Shown here: positions 1 to 11,166 of the stretch, in pieces | How positions within the stretch are numbered: the first letter of the stretch is position 1 | Layout: each line of letters begins with the position of its first letter | DNA from: Alphaproteobacteria bacterium | GTDB lineage: Bacteria; Pseudomonadota; Alphaproteobacteria; Ferrovibrionales; Ferrovibrionaceae | Assembly (NCBI GenBank): GCA_018336035.1 | Contig: JAGXRD010000015.1 | Coordinates: 1-53,023, forward strand | Length of the DNA: 53,023 nucleotides | Direction of reading: 5' to 3' | Position numbers and translations under genes: made by a program | Notes under the pieces: model-generated | Databases searched by the model: none | Seen by the model: only the letters and a program-made list of their open reading frames with translations | What the model was told of the DNA's origin: nothing

Positions 1-348
1 GCGCGCCAGCCGCTCGATCAGGCTCGGCGGCCGCCACAGCGAGAGCGTGAAGACCGTGGCGAAAACCAGGCTCAGGAGTACCGGATAGAAGCGGCTGGCC
101 AGCCCGGCATCGAGAACAGCCAGCAATGGCAGCAGGAGCAGCGCACCGAGCAAGGCCGGCCGCCAGTCCCTGGCCTGCGTCGCCGGCAGGGTCAGCAGTC
201 GCAGGAGCAGCAACAGCTCGGCCAGGCCGATGAAAGCCAGCGGTCCGATGCGCTCCCGCGTAAAATACACAACGGCTGGGTAAGCAACGCTGAGGACAAA
301 AACGACCGCAACGACAACTGCGGTCAGCCTGTTACGCAACCAGTGCAT
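1..348 (-). CDS. COG4648-type membrane protein of an aryl-polyene-like cluster (partial, 3' end off the window)
   Basis: I translated this open frame by hand from an ATG at 348; it runs without a stop through position 1, giving the first 116 residues. It starts MHWLRNRLTAVVVAVV and has three or four hydrophobic helices separated by short Arg-rich loops, so it is an inner-membrane protein. Its start overlaps the stop of the upstream acyl carrier protein gene by 17 bp, so the two are co-transcribed. Small membrane proteins of the COG4648 group occupy this place beside tandem acyl carrier proteins and an acyltransferase in aryl polyene clusters. Family assignment rests on hydrophobicity and context; the biochemical role of the family is not established. 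Confidence 0.6.
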   Translation of the reverse strand, partial: MHWLRNRLTAVVVAVVFVLSVAYPAVVYFTRERIGPLAFIGLAELLLLLRLLTLPATQARDWRPALLGALLLLPLLAVLDAGLASRFYPVLLSLVFATVFTLSLWRPPSLIERLAR

Positions 349-577
349 AAACCGCATCGAGAACATCACCTACTGTCCGGACACTCTTGAACTCTTCCGG
401 TTTGAACTTGCGACCCGTGAGCTCCTGCAGCTTCACCACCAGATCGACGGCATCAATACTGTCGAGATCAAGATCTTCATACAGGCGAGCGCCCTGCACG
501 ATCTTCTCCGGCGGCACCTCGAACATCTCTTCCAGATGTCCCTTCAGTTTCTCGAAGACTTCATCGCGAGACAGCAT
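332..577 (-). CDS. acyl carrier protein (first of a tandem pair in the cluster)
   Basis: This 81-residue acidic protein carries the phosphopantetheine attachment motif DLDLDSIDAVDL, with Ser40 as the expected 4'-phosphopantetheine site. It would hold the growing acyl or polyene chain as a thioester in the cytoplasm. The frame is open from a GTG at 583, but AGGG lies about nine bases before the ATG at 577, which I take as the start. It follows the second acyl carrier protein gene by a few bases and overlaps the downstream membrane protein gene. The context (ketosynthase-like protein, acyltransferase, two carriers) says it is a dedicated carrier, not the housekeeping AcpP of fatty acid synthesis. 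Confidence 0.88.
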   Translation of the reverse strand: MLSRDEVFEKLKGHLEEMFEVPPEKIVQGARLYEDLDLDSIDAVDLVVKLQELTGRKFKPEEFKSVRTVGDVLDAVYALVA

Positions 578-583
578 CTTCAC

Positions 584-844
584 TCACCCTGCCTGCTGTG
601 CGGCAATGAAACGGGCAAGACTGCGCACATTGGCGAAATGCGCCTTGACCTCTTCAGTCACCGTGTCGAATTTCACATTGAAGGTTTTACGCAACGCAAC
701 GCCAAGCTCCAGTGCATCGATCGAATCAAGACCGAGGCCTTCGGCGAACAATGCTTCCTCGCTGTCGATTTCTTCCGGCTTGATATCCTCCAGCTTCAAT
801 GAGCTGACGATCAGCCGCTTCACCTCGAGTTCCAAATCATCCAT
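584..844 (-). CDS. acyl carrier protein (second of the tandem pair)
   Basis: The 86-residue protein begins MDDLELEVKRLI and has the carrier motif GLGLDSIDALEL with Ser41 as the phosphopantetheine site. The frame is open further upstream to 928, but that extension lies inside the acyltransferase gene and is Arg/Ser-rich, so the ATG at 844, overlapping the acyltransferase stop by eight bases, is the likely start. It shares its four-helix pattern with the neighbouring carrier but differs strongly in sequence, as is usual for the paired carriers of aryl polyene clusters, where one may serve starter and the other extender chemistry. That division of labour is inference. Confidence 0.88.
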   Translation of the reverse strand: MDDLELEVKRLIVSSLKLEDIKPEEIDSEEALFAEGLGLDSIDALELGVALRKTFNVKFDTVTEEVKAHFANVRSLARFIAAQQAG

Positions 845-1610
845 TGGCCAACTGTTCCATATAATAATCTTCAAGGTGACGAACGAGCTTGCGCGTTGTG
901 AGCGAACGGTGCTCCTCGACGCCCACATCCTTCATGGTGATGGTATTGCCGATGGCGACCCGGAAGCGCGGGCGCCGTGGTGGTACCTGCCACCATTTGT
1001 CGCCCTTCAGGAGGGTCGGCGGATTGCAGGTTAGGACAACCAGCTGAATCTCGGCCTCCAGCATCGTCGCGATATGGGCAAAGCCACGACGAAAACGCAG
1101 CGGCTGACCCGGGCGGCTACGCGTGCCTTCGGGGAAAATGATCAGATGATAACCACCATCGAGCGCCGCCCGGCTGGCGGCGAGCATCTCTTCGGCCGGC
1201 AGGTCGTTGCGGATGTAACCGGCCGCGCGCATCACCGGGCCCAGCATGCCGTTCCAGTGTTCTGACTTAACGACGCATTGCGCACGAGGGATCAGCGCAA
1301 CCAGCAGTACGACATCAAGCAATGTCGGGTGGTTGGATACAATCAGCCGGCCGCCACGGTCCGCCAGTTTTGCACTACCCTCCATGTCCACATCAATGAC
1401 GCGCAGGACAACCAGCGTGCGGATGTAAAGGCGGAACATGCGGTGGATCAGGTAGCGCATGCGTGCGGCACGCTCAGTGCCACCCAGCAGCATAAGTCGA
1501 GCAATACAGATGGTGATAAGTGCGACGATCGGTCCACCGCCGAACAGGGCGAGGAAAGCCAGACCAGTGCCAAGCACGCGCCACAGATGATCAAGGCGAT
1601 TAAGCAGCAC
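837..1610 (-). CDS. lysophospholipid acyltransferase family protein (PlsC-like)
   Basis: The protein has the two diagnostic blocks of the PlsC/LPLAT fold: the catalytic NHPTLLD (His94 to Asp99, an NHx4D box) and FPEGTRS around residues 159-165, which binds the phosphate of the acyl acceptor. A hydrophobic N-terminal stretch (about residues 12-38) would anchor it in the inner membrane. It starts at a GTG (1610) preceded by GGAG about seven bases upstream, and it overlaps the end of the ketosynthase-like gene by 11 bp. In this cluster it more likely transfers the finished acyl or polyene chain from a carrier protein to a lipid acceptor than makes housekeeping phosphatidic acid; that is inferred from context. 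Confidence 0.85.
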   Translation of the reverse strand: MLLNRLDHLWRVLGTGLAFLALFGGGPIVALITICIARLMLLGGTERAARMRYLIHRMFRLYIRTLVVLRVIDVDMEGSAKLADRGGRLIVSNHPTLLDVVLLVALIPRAQCVVKSEHWNGMLGPVMRAAGYIRNDLPAEEMLAASRAALDGGYHLIIFPEGTRSRPGQPLRFRRGFAHIATMLEAEIQLVVLTCNPPTLLKGDKWWQVPPRRPRFRVAIGNTITMKDVGVEEHRSLTTRKLVRHLEDYYMEQLANG

Positions 1611-2340
1611 GGGACCACTCCCATGTCATATCGGTTCCGACAGCGGTTTGCTGCTTGCGGTCGGACAGCATGAATTCGAGAAAATCATGCGCCAGGCATG
1701 GTGTGCGTGCGGCGCGGACCTGCTCGGTGGAAAAATGCAGGCCGAAGGCATCCCTAGCTGCAGCGGGCTTGCCCAGCAGCAAAGCCAGCACGAGGGGCTG
1801 GCGAGGCGCCTCGGTTTCCTCAAACGCGACATAAGGCCCTGGCAGCGGCTCGTCACAGTAGAGCAACAGCACCGGCTCATCATCCGGCTGCGTCAGGCAG
1901 CCCGCCGCCTCCAGCAAACCGTAAGCGAAGGAATCCGCACCGGCCGAAACCGCCGTGTGGCCAGCCTTGTTCTTGGTGTGAATGGACAGCAGTCCAAGCA
2001 GGGCATGATGCACCGACACGCTGAAGTCCGCCGGTGACGGCAGTTCGTCCTGCGCTATTGCCGCCAGAATGTTGAGGGTGCGCGTCAATTCGCCGTCACG
2101 GGTCGCGAGAACATAGCGGACATCCTGGCGATTGCCAGCGCAGGTCAGTGCGGCCTTCATCAATAGCTGTCCAGATTGTGTCAGTCTGCGACGCAGCATT
2201 GCGGGCAGCGCAATCTCCGCACCACGTTCACCTGAGACATCACGGTTCTGCATTGCTGATGATGCCCGTGCCGCCAGGTCCACACGCCCGGGCGACCACG
2301 CATAACAGTCCTGCACCGTGAATTTCAGTAGCGGGGACAT
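1600..2340 (-). CDS. beta-ketoacyl synthase-like protein, N-terminal domain only (chain-length-factor type)
   Basis: At 246 residues this is about half the length of a full ketosynthase. It matches the stand-alone KS N-terminal-like family: SVSVHHALLGLLSI around residues 107-120 followed by AGADSFAYGL, where a true ketosynthase would have its active-site cysteine. The loss of that cysteine suggests a non-catalytic partner that shapes chain length or stabilises a KS elsewhere in the cluster, to the left of this window. It lies six bases after the lipoprotein gene and overlaps the acyltransferase gene, so it is the second gene of the visible transcription unit. Confidence 0.8.
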   Translation of the reverse strand: MSPLLKFTVQDCYAWSPGRVDLAARASSAMQNRDVSGERGAEIALPAMLRRRLTQSGQLLMKAALTCAGNRQDVRYVLATRDGELTRTLNILAAIAQDELPSPADFSVSVHHALLGLLSIHTKNKAGHTAVSAGADSFAYGLLEAAGCLTQPDDEPVLLLYCDEPLPGPYVAFEETEAPRQPLVLALLLGKPAAARDAFGLHFSTEQVRAARTPCLAHDFLEFMLSDRKQQTAVGTDMTWEWSRAA

Positions 2341-2346
2341 GGCACC

Positions 2347-2745
2347 TCAGGAACCTACTTTGTACAGACGCCTTTCAATTTCTTGCTCAAGCTTCAGGAC
2401 CATCGAGTTGTAGCGTCGATGGATATAATCCTGATCTGCCTTGAGGTTCGCGGAGCCAGCATAATTGATGCTGTAGCTCTTCGGCGAATAGACGATGTCC
2501 ACGGTCGCTGCATGCTCGCGCCATTTCTGGGTCGCACGCATCAGGCCTGGATTGACCTTCTCGACCATCCAGCCGTTTGATGACGCTGCTTCATAGATTG
2601 CAGTCTCAATCGTCGCCAGGCTGGCGTTTTGTGCCGCAACGGGAACCGGATGATTCTCGACTTTGTAGACTGGCTGCACGCGGTTGCAGCCCGCGACGAC
2701 CAACATAACCGCCAGCGCAATGCCGACAATACCCCCTCGCACCAT
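2347..2745 (-). CDS. small predicted lipoprotein heading the aryl-polyene-like operon
   Basis: The 132-residue product starts MVRGGIVGIALAVMLVV and has a lipobox (VVAGC, Cys20), so it should be exported, lipidated and anchored in the cell envelope. The mature part is basic and rich in Asn, Tyr and Lys, with a C-terminal helix (SMVLKLEQEIERRL). The frame is open to 2805, but AGGGGG sits about nine bases before the ATG at 2745, which fixes that start. It ends six bases before the ketosynthase-like gene and so is probably the first gene of the operon. I do not recognise a named family; a role in envelope placement of the cluster's product is only a guess from position. Confidence 0.7.
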   Translation of the reverse strand: MVRGGIVGIALAVMLVVAGCNRVQPVYKVENHPVPVAAQNASLATIETAIYEAASSNGWMVEKVNPGLMRATQKWREHAATVDIVYSPKSYSINYAGSANLKADQDYIHRRYNSMVLKLEQEIERRLYKVGS

Positions 2746-2829
2746 TGTAATTTTCCCCCTACGCATGGGCCGCCCTTGGTCGAATCTGCCCCTACAACCC
2801 CGCATACAGTTTTAGTATAGTTTTTCCGT

Positions 2830-2932
2830 ATTTTCCACAACTCAAGCGGAATTTGGTTCGCGTGATACTCATTCAGGTAATGAACTTGGGGGCCCAACGA
2901 TGCCAAGGGATATCTGGATGATCGCGGTACAT
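2830..2932 (-). pseudogene. probable relic of a HepT/HEPN (DUF86-type) toxin
   Basis: On the minus strand a short stretch reads MYRDHPDIPWHRWA in one frame and, after a one-base shift in the run of Cs near 2890, continues as HYLNEYHANQIPLELWKI. Joined, these follow the C-terminal pattern of HepT-like HEPN proteins (hPeIPWr.ia..RN.L.HeY...d...lW.i), although the catalytic RNxxxH is not intact. It has no start, no complete frame and no visible MntA partner. It abuts the dnaE2 relic on the opposite strand. The call rests on this one pattern; the match could be chance. Confidence 0.33.
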
Positions 2933-2942
2933 CGTCGAAGGT

Positions 2943-3209
2943 GAGCGAGTCCAGTTGCCTCCCGCCGTCCTGGAGCGCCTCGCCCATGCCGATACCTTCG
3001 GCTCGCTCGGCCTCAGCCGGCGAGATGCACTCTGGACTATCAAGGGACTAAGCGATGCGCCGCTGCCACTATTCGACTTTGCCGAAGCGGCCATGCCGCT
3101 AGGGCACAACCTGCCGCCGGCTGATTCCGGCATCGAGGAGGACGTTACGCTGCCCAAGATGACCATGGGGGAGAACGTCATCCACGATTATCGGTACAAG
3201 GGCCAATCC
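2943..3209 (+). pseudogene. dnaE2: relic of error-prone DNA polymerase dnaE2 (imuC), internal C-terminal fragment
   Basis: The plus strand encodes LPPAVLERLAHADTFGSLGL followed by SRRDALWTIKG, LPLF, and later LPKMTMGENVIHDYR. This is the helix-hairpin-helix and following region of the C-terminal part of DnaE2/ImuC, the alpha-type polymerase of the SOS mutagenesis cassette (ImuA-ImuB-DnaE2), where the usual text is LERLA.ADAF.SLGL.RR.ALW and LPPMTLGE.VVEDYR. Only about 85 residues remain. The match fades after YRYKGQS near 3209, and no start, catalytic palm or upstream imuA/imuB is present. It lies antisense to the 3' end of the STAND gene, whose last ~35 codons are simply the reverse complement of this relic. 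Confidence 0.72.
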
Positions 3210-5762
3210 CGCCACGACAAGTGCGCGCAACTCTGCCGTCTTGCCGGCCGCCACTAGCCTCGGAACAAGAATTTTGGCCGCCCGTAACGGAACCTCTCTC
3301 GGCCTCCAGCGCGTGAGATCACGGTAAGCCGCCTCAGGGCCTGCCAAATAGAACACGGCCTCCGCACGCGCTGCCACATCACGGTCTTCAATAGACCATT
3401 CCCTCCGTTTTTCTTCCTGGACCTCGTTCCGACGACGTAGCCACGCCCTAAAGAAATGTAACTGCTCCCTGGCGGTTATATTATCGCCGGCCCGCCCGGC
3501 TCGTGCAGCATCGTGTGCGAGGAATGCGCCGTGCTCATCCACACGGTCTCTATCCAAAAGGATCATCCGCCTCAGAGAAGGCCCGCTGAACTCCGTTGCC
3601 AAATCAATCTCTTTCTCCAGGATTTGGCTCAGCGTACTTTCGTCCTTTTCCGCTTCTGCGCTAATCAGGACAATTCTAAGGGCGTCTTCGGATGATTTGG
3701 TTTCGCGACATCCCGCCAGTCCAAGCCAAAGCCTTCTCAACTGCACCTGACGGCGTAGAACCGGGTCTTTGATGGCTTCGACCTTCGGATCGCCCTCAAG
3801 AATTTCCAGCAACTGTTGCACTTGCTTAGTGGCGAGAAGCATATCTGCGACGTGGAGAGCGCAGTAGCTATCTGTTTTATGGTTGAGGTAAAAATCTTCC
3901 GCGATCCGTACCTCGGTCTCACCTTTCCTGCTTAACGCAGATTTCTTTATATAGTTTTCGAAATCTTCGTCGGCGATTGATACCGCATTGTCGTGAAGTC
4001 TTAGCCCGGGCGAAAGATCCAACGCAAAATCTTGGATGGTGCCTTCATTCGTTGCAGTAACTCTAGAAATTGCAGCCACATTTGCCGGCGCCGGTAAGAA
4101 AGCTAATGCAGCCAGTATTTCGTCGAACTTGGAGTTCTGACCGAGTTTTTTGAGCGCAGAATCAAATGTTAACTTCAGTACATCTGGTAACGTTTTTCCA
4201 CCCGGTCGCAAGACATCAAGCAGGAGCTCCATGTCAGTTTTCGCAATTGAGATTGCATATGACTGGACGCGCGGATTTCGATGAGAAAGTTCATGGAATT
4301 GCTCCACCAATTCATCTGAAGGAGCGCTCAGGATAGTTTCTAGATGAGCCTTAGTTTCGGCCCGATCGAATAGTGGGCACGGCACGTCCGCAGCCGTTTG
4401 TGGTATCCTCAATTTCTCAAGTCTTGATGTGCGTGAAGAGATAACAAACCTCACGTTCGATGGCAGTGCATCCAGGTTGGCACTTAGAATGTCTTGCACA
4501 AAGGAACGCTCTGTTGGGATGGCCGCCTCCGCAGCCATGATCGAATTATCAGCAGCATCAATGATAATTGTTAGCAATCCGATTGGCGCTAATTTTTCCA
4601 AAGCTCGGCCTGCCAGTGTCAGACGCTTTAGAAAAATGCCTATGCTGGCCGGATGCCTTATGTCCCGTGGAATAAAAATCGGAATTCGAAGCGCTACCGC
4701 CACTTCATTTGTTATTTGAAGAAACGCTTTTTCGGGTAGATGCCGCTTATCATCAGAGTAAATGTACCGGCCACCGCCAAAGCAATCAAAATGGACCGAT
4801 ACAGATCCCTGCGGCAACCCCTCCGTAACTTGGCGCATTAAGGTGGTTTTTCCGGCCCCCCCAACGCCATGCAAAACTACGATCCTATGCCCTAGCTGTA
4901 GTTGACGCAGCACCTCACCTGCGGCGGGCCGCTTAACAGCATTACTAAGCACCGGAATGTCTGGCTCACTTGGAAAGAGGCCTTCCCTCGACGAGATGTC
5001 GAACCACAGAAGTACATCTTTCTCGGTAATGACTTCATCGACGCGCTCAGGCATCATCAGATCTCGCACGCGAGTTCTAAGCTCACGCACCTCTGACGAC
5101 ACGTCATCACCAAGATAATCCTGAACTACATCAACAATGCTTTCTTGCATTTTGAAGCGCGAATTTTCGCCGCATTCCGATGCGTCGAAGCGGGTCAGGA
5201 ACTCCGCAAACTCAGGTATACTGAGACCGGAAGCTAGGTGAAGTTTTTTAAGATCATCAATTACAGCACTCGATAGGCCACTATTATCTAGGCTGCCTGA
5301 CCATTTTGCGTTGAGTACGGCGCTTAGGCTCTGCGAAATATTCTGATTACTAAGAAAACGAAAAGTTATCGTGGCTCCCGCCTTAAGACTGGATTTGGCA
5401 TTAATGTAATCTCTCGCCATCTTTCGAAGTACTGAGTTATTGCTCGCCTTCGCTGTGCTATATGTGAGCCGCGCCACTGTCCATTCGGTGCCTGGGTCCG
5501 CGCCCGAGTACTTAAGCTGTACTAATTCTAAATGGTCGGCCTGCCCGAGTGACTGACCGCCGTGGTAAAGCGTCACGTCCACGCCTTCCCATGTCGAACC
5601 ACCTACACTGGCAGGAGGGTCGACCTTAACGCCTTCCACGCCCACCGCCTTCAACGAGGTATTGACCCTCAGGAGTTCTAAGACCTGGAGTAGTGCCCAC
5701 AGTTCATGAAATTGGTCACCTGCATTTGATCCGCGCGCACCACTGTAATCAGCCTGCGTCAT
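3099..5762 (-). CDS. Cap4-like nuclease / STAND (NACHT-type) NTPase, Avs-like defence protein, probably C-terminally truncated
   Basis: The 887-residue product opens with a restriction-endonuclease-fold domain (about residues 5-150): GxxAGDQFHELWA, then GVDVTLY (Asp62) and LELVQLKYS (Glu79/Gln82, Lys84), a PD-(D/E)xK-like set. A STAND NTPase follows: Walker A GVGGAGKTT (299-307), Walker B LLTIIIDAAD (Asp402), sensor FVISSR (439-444). From about 480 on it is helical. This is the architecture of anti-phage STAND proteins, in which a C-terminal repeat sensor binds a phage protein and releases the nuclease. Relatives usually carry a far longer sensor. Here residues from about 850 onward are antisense of the dnaE2 relic, so the sensor looks cut off. 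Codon use is visibly more AT-rich than in neighbours. GGGGGAG precedes the ATG at 5762. Confidence 0.75.
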   Translation of the reverse strand: MTQADYSGARGSNAGDQFHELWALLQVLELLRVNTSLKAVGVEGVKVDPPASVGGSTWEGVDVTLYHGGQSLGQADHLELVQLKYSGADPGTEWTVARLTYSTAKASNNSVLRKMARDYINAKSSLKAGATITFRFLSNQNISQSLSAVLNAKWSGSLDNSGLSSAVIDDLKKLHLASGLSIPEFAEFLTRFDASECGENSRFKMQESIVDVVQDYLGDDVSSEVRELRTRVRDLMMPERVDEVITEKDVLLWFDISSREGLFPSEPDIPVLSNAVKRPAAGEVLRQLQLGHRIVVLHGVGGAGKTTLMRQVTEGLPQGSVSVHFDCFGGGRYIYSDDKRHLPEKAFLQITNEVAVALRIPIFIPRDIRHPASIGIFLKRLTLAGRALEKLAPIGLLTIIIDAADNSIMAAEAAIPTERSFVQDILSANLDALPSNVRFVISSRTSRLEKLRIPQTAADVPCPLFDRAETKAHLETILSAPSDELVEQFHELSHRNPRVQSYAISIAKTDMELLLDVLRPGGKTLPDVLKLTFDSALKKLGQNSKFDEILAALAFLPAPANVAAISRVTATNEGTIQDFALDLSPGLRLHDNAVSIADEDFENYIKKSALSRKGETEVRIAEDFYLNHKTDSYCALHVADMLLATKQVQQLLEILEGDPKVEAIKDPVLRRQVQLRRLWLGLAGCRETKSSEDALRIVLISAEAEKDESTLSQILEKEIDLATEFSGPSLRRMILLDRDRVDEHGAFLAHDAARAGRAGDNITAREQLHFFRAWLRRRNEVQEEKRREWSIEDRDVAARAEAVFYLAGPEAAYRDLTRWRPREVPLRAAKILVPRLVAAGKTAELRALVVAGLALVPIIVDDVLPHGHLGQRNVLLDAGISRRQVVP

Positions 5763-6194
5763 TAGCTCCCCCAGCCCGTATCGTGGCCGATTCCCACTCT
5801 AAGAGATTAAATTTTCAAGCGGCAAGCAGCGGTGACTTCATCAGATTTCGCGGCGTCGCACGTAATGACAGCCGCAGAAGAGCATGCATGTGTATGCGTA
5901 CTTGCGGCGCTTAGCGTCAGACTAAAAAAAATGGCTTCTGAAACTAACCTGAATTCTCCAAGGCTGCCCTGCAGCTTTTGAACACCAGGGATTAACGCGC
6001 ACAGCGACTAATCAGGGCGTCAAGTAGAATTCATGGCAGCGTTCCGGATCAAGTAAGTTCATGATCCGACAAAAAAATCTGGCTGCGTCGAGCACAATGG
6101 GTGCGACTTTTGAACCTTTGCGAAACGTGACATCCGTTCGGATTTACTAACATCCGCAGTCGTACAACTAACAAATTAAATCGGACTGACCAGA
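5763..6194. other. 432-bp AT-rich intergenic stretch between the STAND gene and gyrB
   Basis: No convincing gene is present here: the short frames on both strands lack codon bias and recognisable motifs. Base composition resembles the STAND gene, with A-runs at about 5923-5930 and 6070-6076, so it probably belongs to the imported segment and should hold the STAND promoter. I saw no tRNA, integrase remnant or flanking direct repeat. The right boundary with the conserved replication block is somewhere between 6061 and 6194. Confidence 0.5.
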
Positions 6195-9810
<3,616 letters not shown>

Positions 9811-9856
9811 GCCCTCATCAGCTTGCTGTGCAACACGTACCGCGCTTACGGCCAAA

Positions 9857-10975
9857 TCAGACTCGCATCGGCATCAGCACATAGAGCGCACCGTCGTCGC
9901 TCGGATCGCGCACAACGGTGGGCGCCAGCGCATCGGCCAGCAGGAAGCGGGCATTCTCGCCCTCGATCTGCCCGGCAATGTCGAGCAGGTAACGCGAATT
10001 GTAGCCAACCTCGATCGGCGCCGAGCTGTAGGCGGCGGTCAGCTGCTCCGAGGCCGAGCCCTGGTCCGGGCTGGTGGCCGACAGCTCAATGCCTTCCGGC
10101 TTCAGCGACATCTTCACCGCGCGGCTCTTCTCGGTCGAGATGGTGGCGACGCGGTCGACGGCGGCGGCAAAGGCCTTGCTGTCGACTTCCATCACCTTGT
10201 CATTGTCGCGCGGAATCACGCGCTCGTATTCGGGGAAGGCGCCGTCGATCAGCTTCGACACCAGCACCAGATCGCCGAAGGCGAAGCGGATCTTGGTCTC
10301 GCTCAGTTCGATGCGGCATTCGCTGGCGCCGCCTTCCAGCAGTTTGCGCAACTCGCCCACGGTCTTGCGCGGCACGATCACGCCCGGCATGCCGGCGGCA
10401 CCGGCAGGCAGCGGCGATTCCACGCGGGCCAGGCGATGGCCGTCGGTGGCGACCGCGCGCAGCATCGGCACGCCGGCGCTGGAGGCCGCATGCAGGTAGA
10501 TGCCGTTGAGGTAGTAGCGCGTCTCTTCGGTGGAGATGGCGAAGCGCGTCTTGTCGATCAGGCGGCGCAGCTGGTCAGCCGGCAGCGTGAAGCTGTGCGG
10601 CAGTTCGCCGGCGGCCATCACCGGGAAATCTTCCTTCGGCAGGCAGCTCAGCTTGAAGCTGGAGCGGCCGGCGCGCAGGTCGAGGCGCTGTTCGGCGGCG
10701 GTGAAGGTCAGTTCCACCTCGGCGCCTTCGGGCAGCTTGCGCACGATGTCGTAGAAGGTATGCGCGGCCACCGTGGTGGCGCCGGGCTTCGAGACCTTGG
10801 CGGGATGCTTCTCGACCACCGCGATATCGAGATCGGTGGCGGTCAGGGCCAGCTTGTCGCCCTCGGCTTCCAGCAGCACGTTCGACAGGATCGGGATCGT
10901 GTTGCGGCGCTCGACCACGCTCTGGACATGGCTCAGGGCGGTCAGCAGGACAGCGCGCTCGATGGTCAGTTTCAT
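9857..10975 (-). CDS. dnaN: DNA polymerase III subunit beta (sliding clamp)
   Basis: The beta clamp is a ring dimer that tethers DNA polymerase III to DNA. The 372-residue product starts MKLTIERAVLLTALSHVQSV and contains the family text RRNTIPILSNVLLEA, ATDLDIAV, SCLPKEDFP and the C-terminal DPSDDGALYVLMPMRV. The frame is open to 11041, but MKLTIER is the universal beginning of this family, so 10975 is used. It is separated from dnaA by about 190 bp and runs straight into recF. Confidence 0.98.
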   Translation of the reverse strand: MKLTIERAVLLTALSHVQSVVERRNTIPILSNVLLEAEGDKLALTATDLDIAVVEKHPAKVSKPGATTVAAHTFYDIVRKLPEGAEVELTFTAAEQRLDLRAGRSSFKLSCLPKEDFPVMAAGELPHSFTLPADQLRRLIDKTRFAISTEETRYYLNGIYLHAASSAGVPMLRAVATDGHRLARVESPLPAGAAGMPGVIVPRKTVGELRKLLEGGASECRIELSETKIRFAFGDLVLVSKLIDGAFPEYERVIPRDNDKVMEVDSKAFAAAVDRVATISTEKSRAVKMSLKPEGIELSATSPDQGSASEQLTAAYSSAPIEVGYNSRYLLDIAGQIEGENARFLLADALAPTVVRDPSDDGALYVLMPMRV

Positions 10976-11098
10976 GGTGGAAAACCGGTCATGTTTTTGT
11001 TGGTTTGCGGCAGGAGCTGCCGAGTCTGTTAAGTATATCAAAGCCCCCCTTTACACGCGAGGCATTTGCCCCCTCCGGGAGCCGTTTTTGCATGTGCG

Positions 11099-11124
11099 AA
11101 GGGCCCGCCTGTCAGCGAGCCCTT
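11099..11124. repeat. imperfect hairpin in the dnaA-dnaN intergenic region
   Basis: The arms AAGGGC-c-CGC and GCG-a-GCCCTT pair around the loop CTGTCA, with one mismatch. It lies 43 bp past the dnaA stop on the minus strand. No T-run follows on that strand, so it is not a clear intrinsic terminator; it could be an attenuating or mRNA-stabilising hairpin between dnaA and dnaN. Confidence 0.45.
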
Positions 11125-11166
11125 GCAGATATCAAGTATTTGATTTTGCTGGATTTTGCTGAAAAA

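Noticed and set aside
2831-2839. TTTTCCACA, close to a DnaA box
   Set aside because: A single isolated near-match far from dnaA, inside the relic region; no cluster.
5693-5914. 73-codon plus-strand frame upstream of the STAND gene
   Set aside because: It overlaps the STAND start antisense, has no ribosome site or codon bias and no recognisable motif.
6090-6120. tRNA-3'-end-like text (GGTTCAAAAGTCGCACCCA) on the minus strand
   Set aside because: The bases expected to pair in a T-arm do not pair and no anticodon or D arm lies upstream, so it is not a tRNA gene or a clear attachment site.
9811-9855. TTG start extending RecF by 15 residues
   Set aside because: RecF proteins begin about eight residues before RDFRN; the extension has no conserved text.
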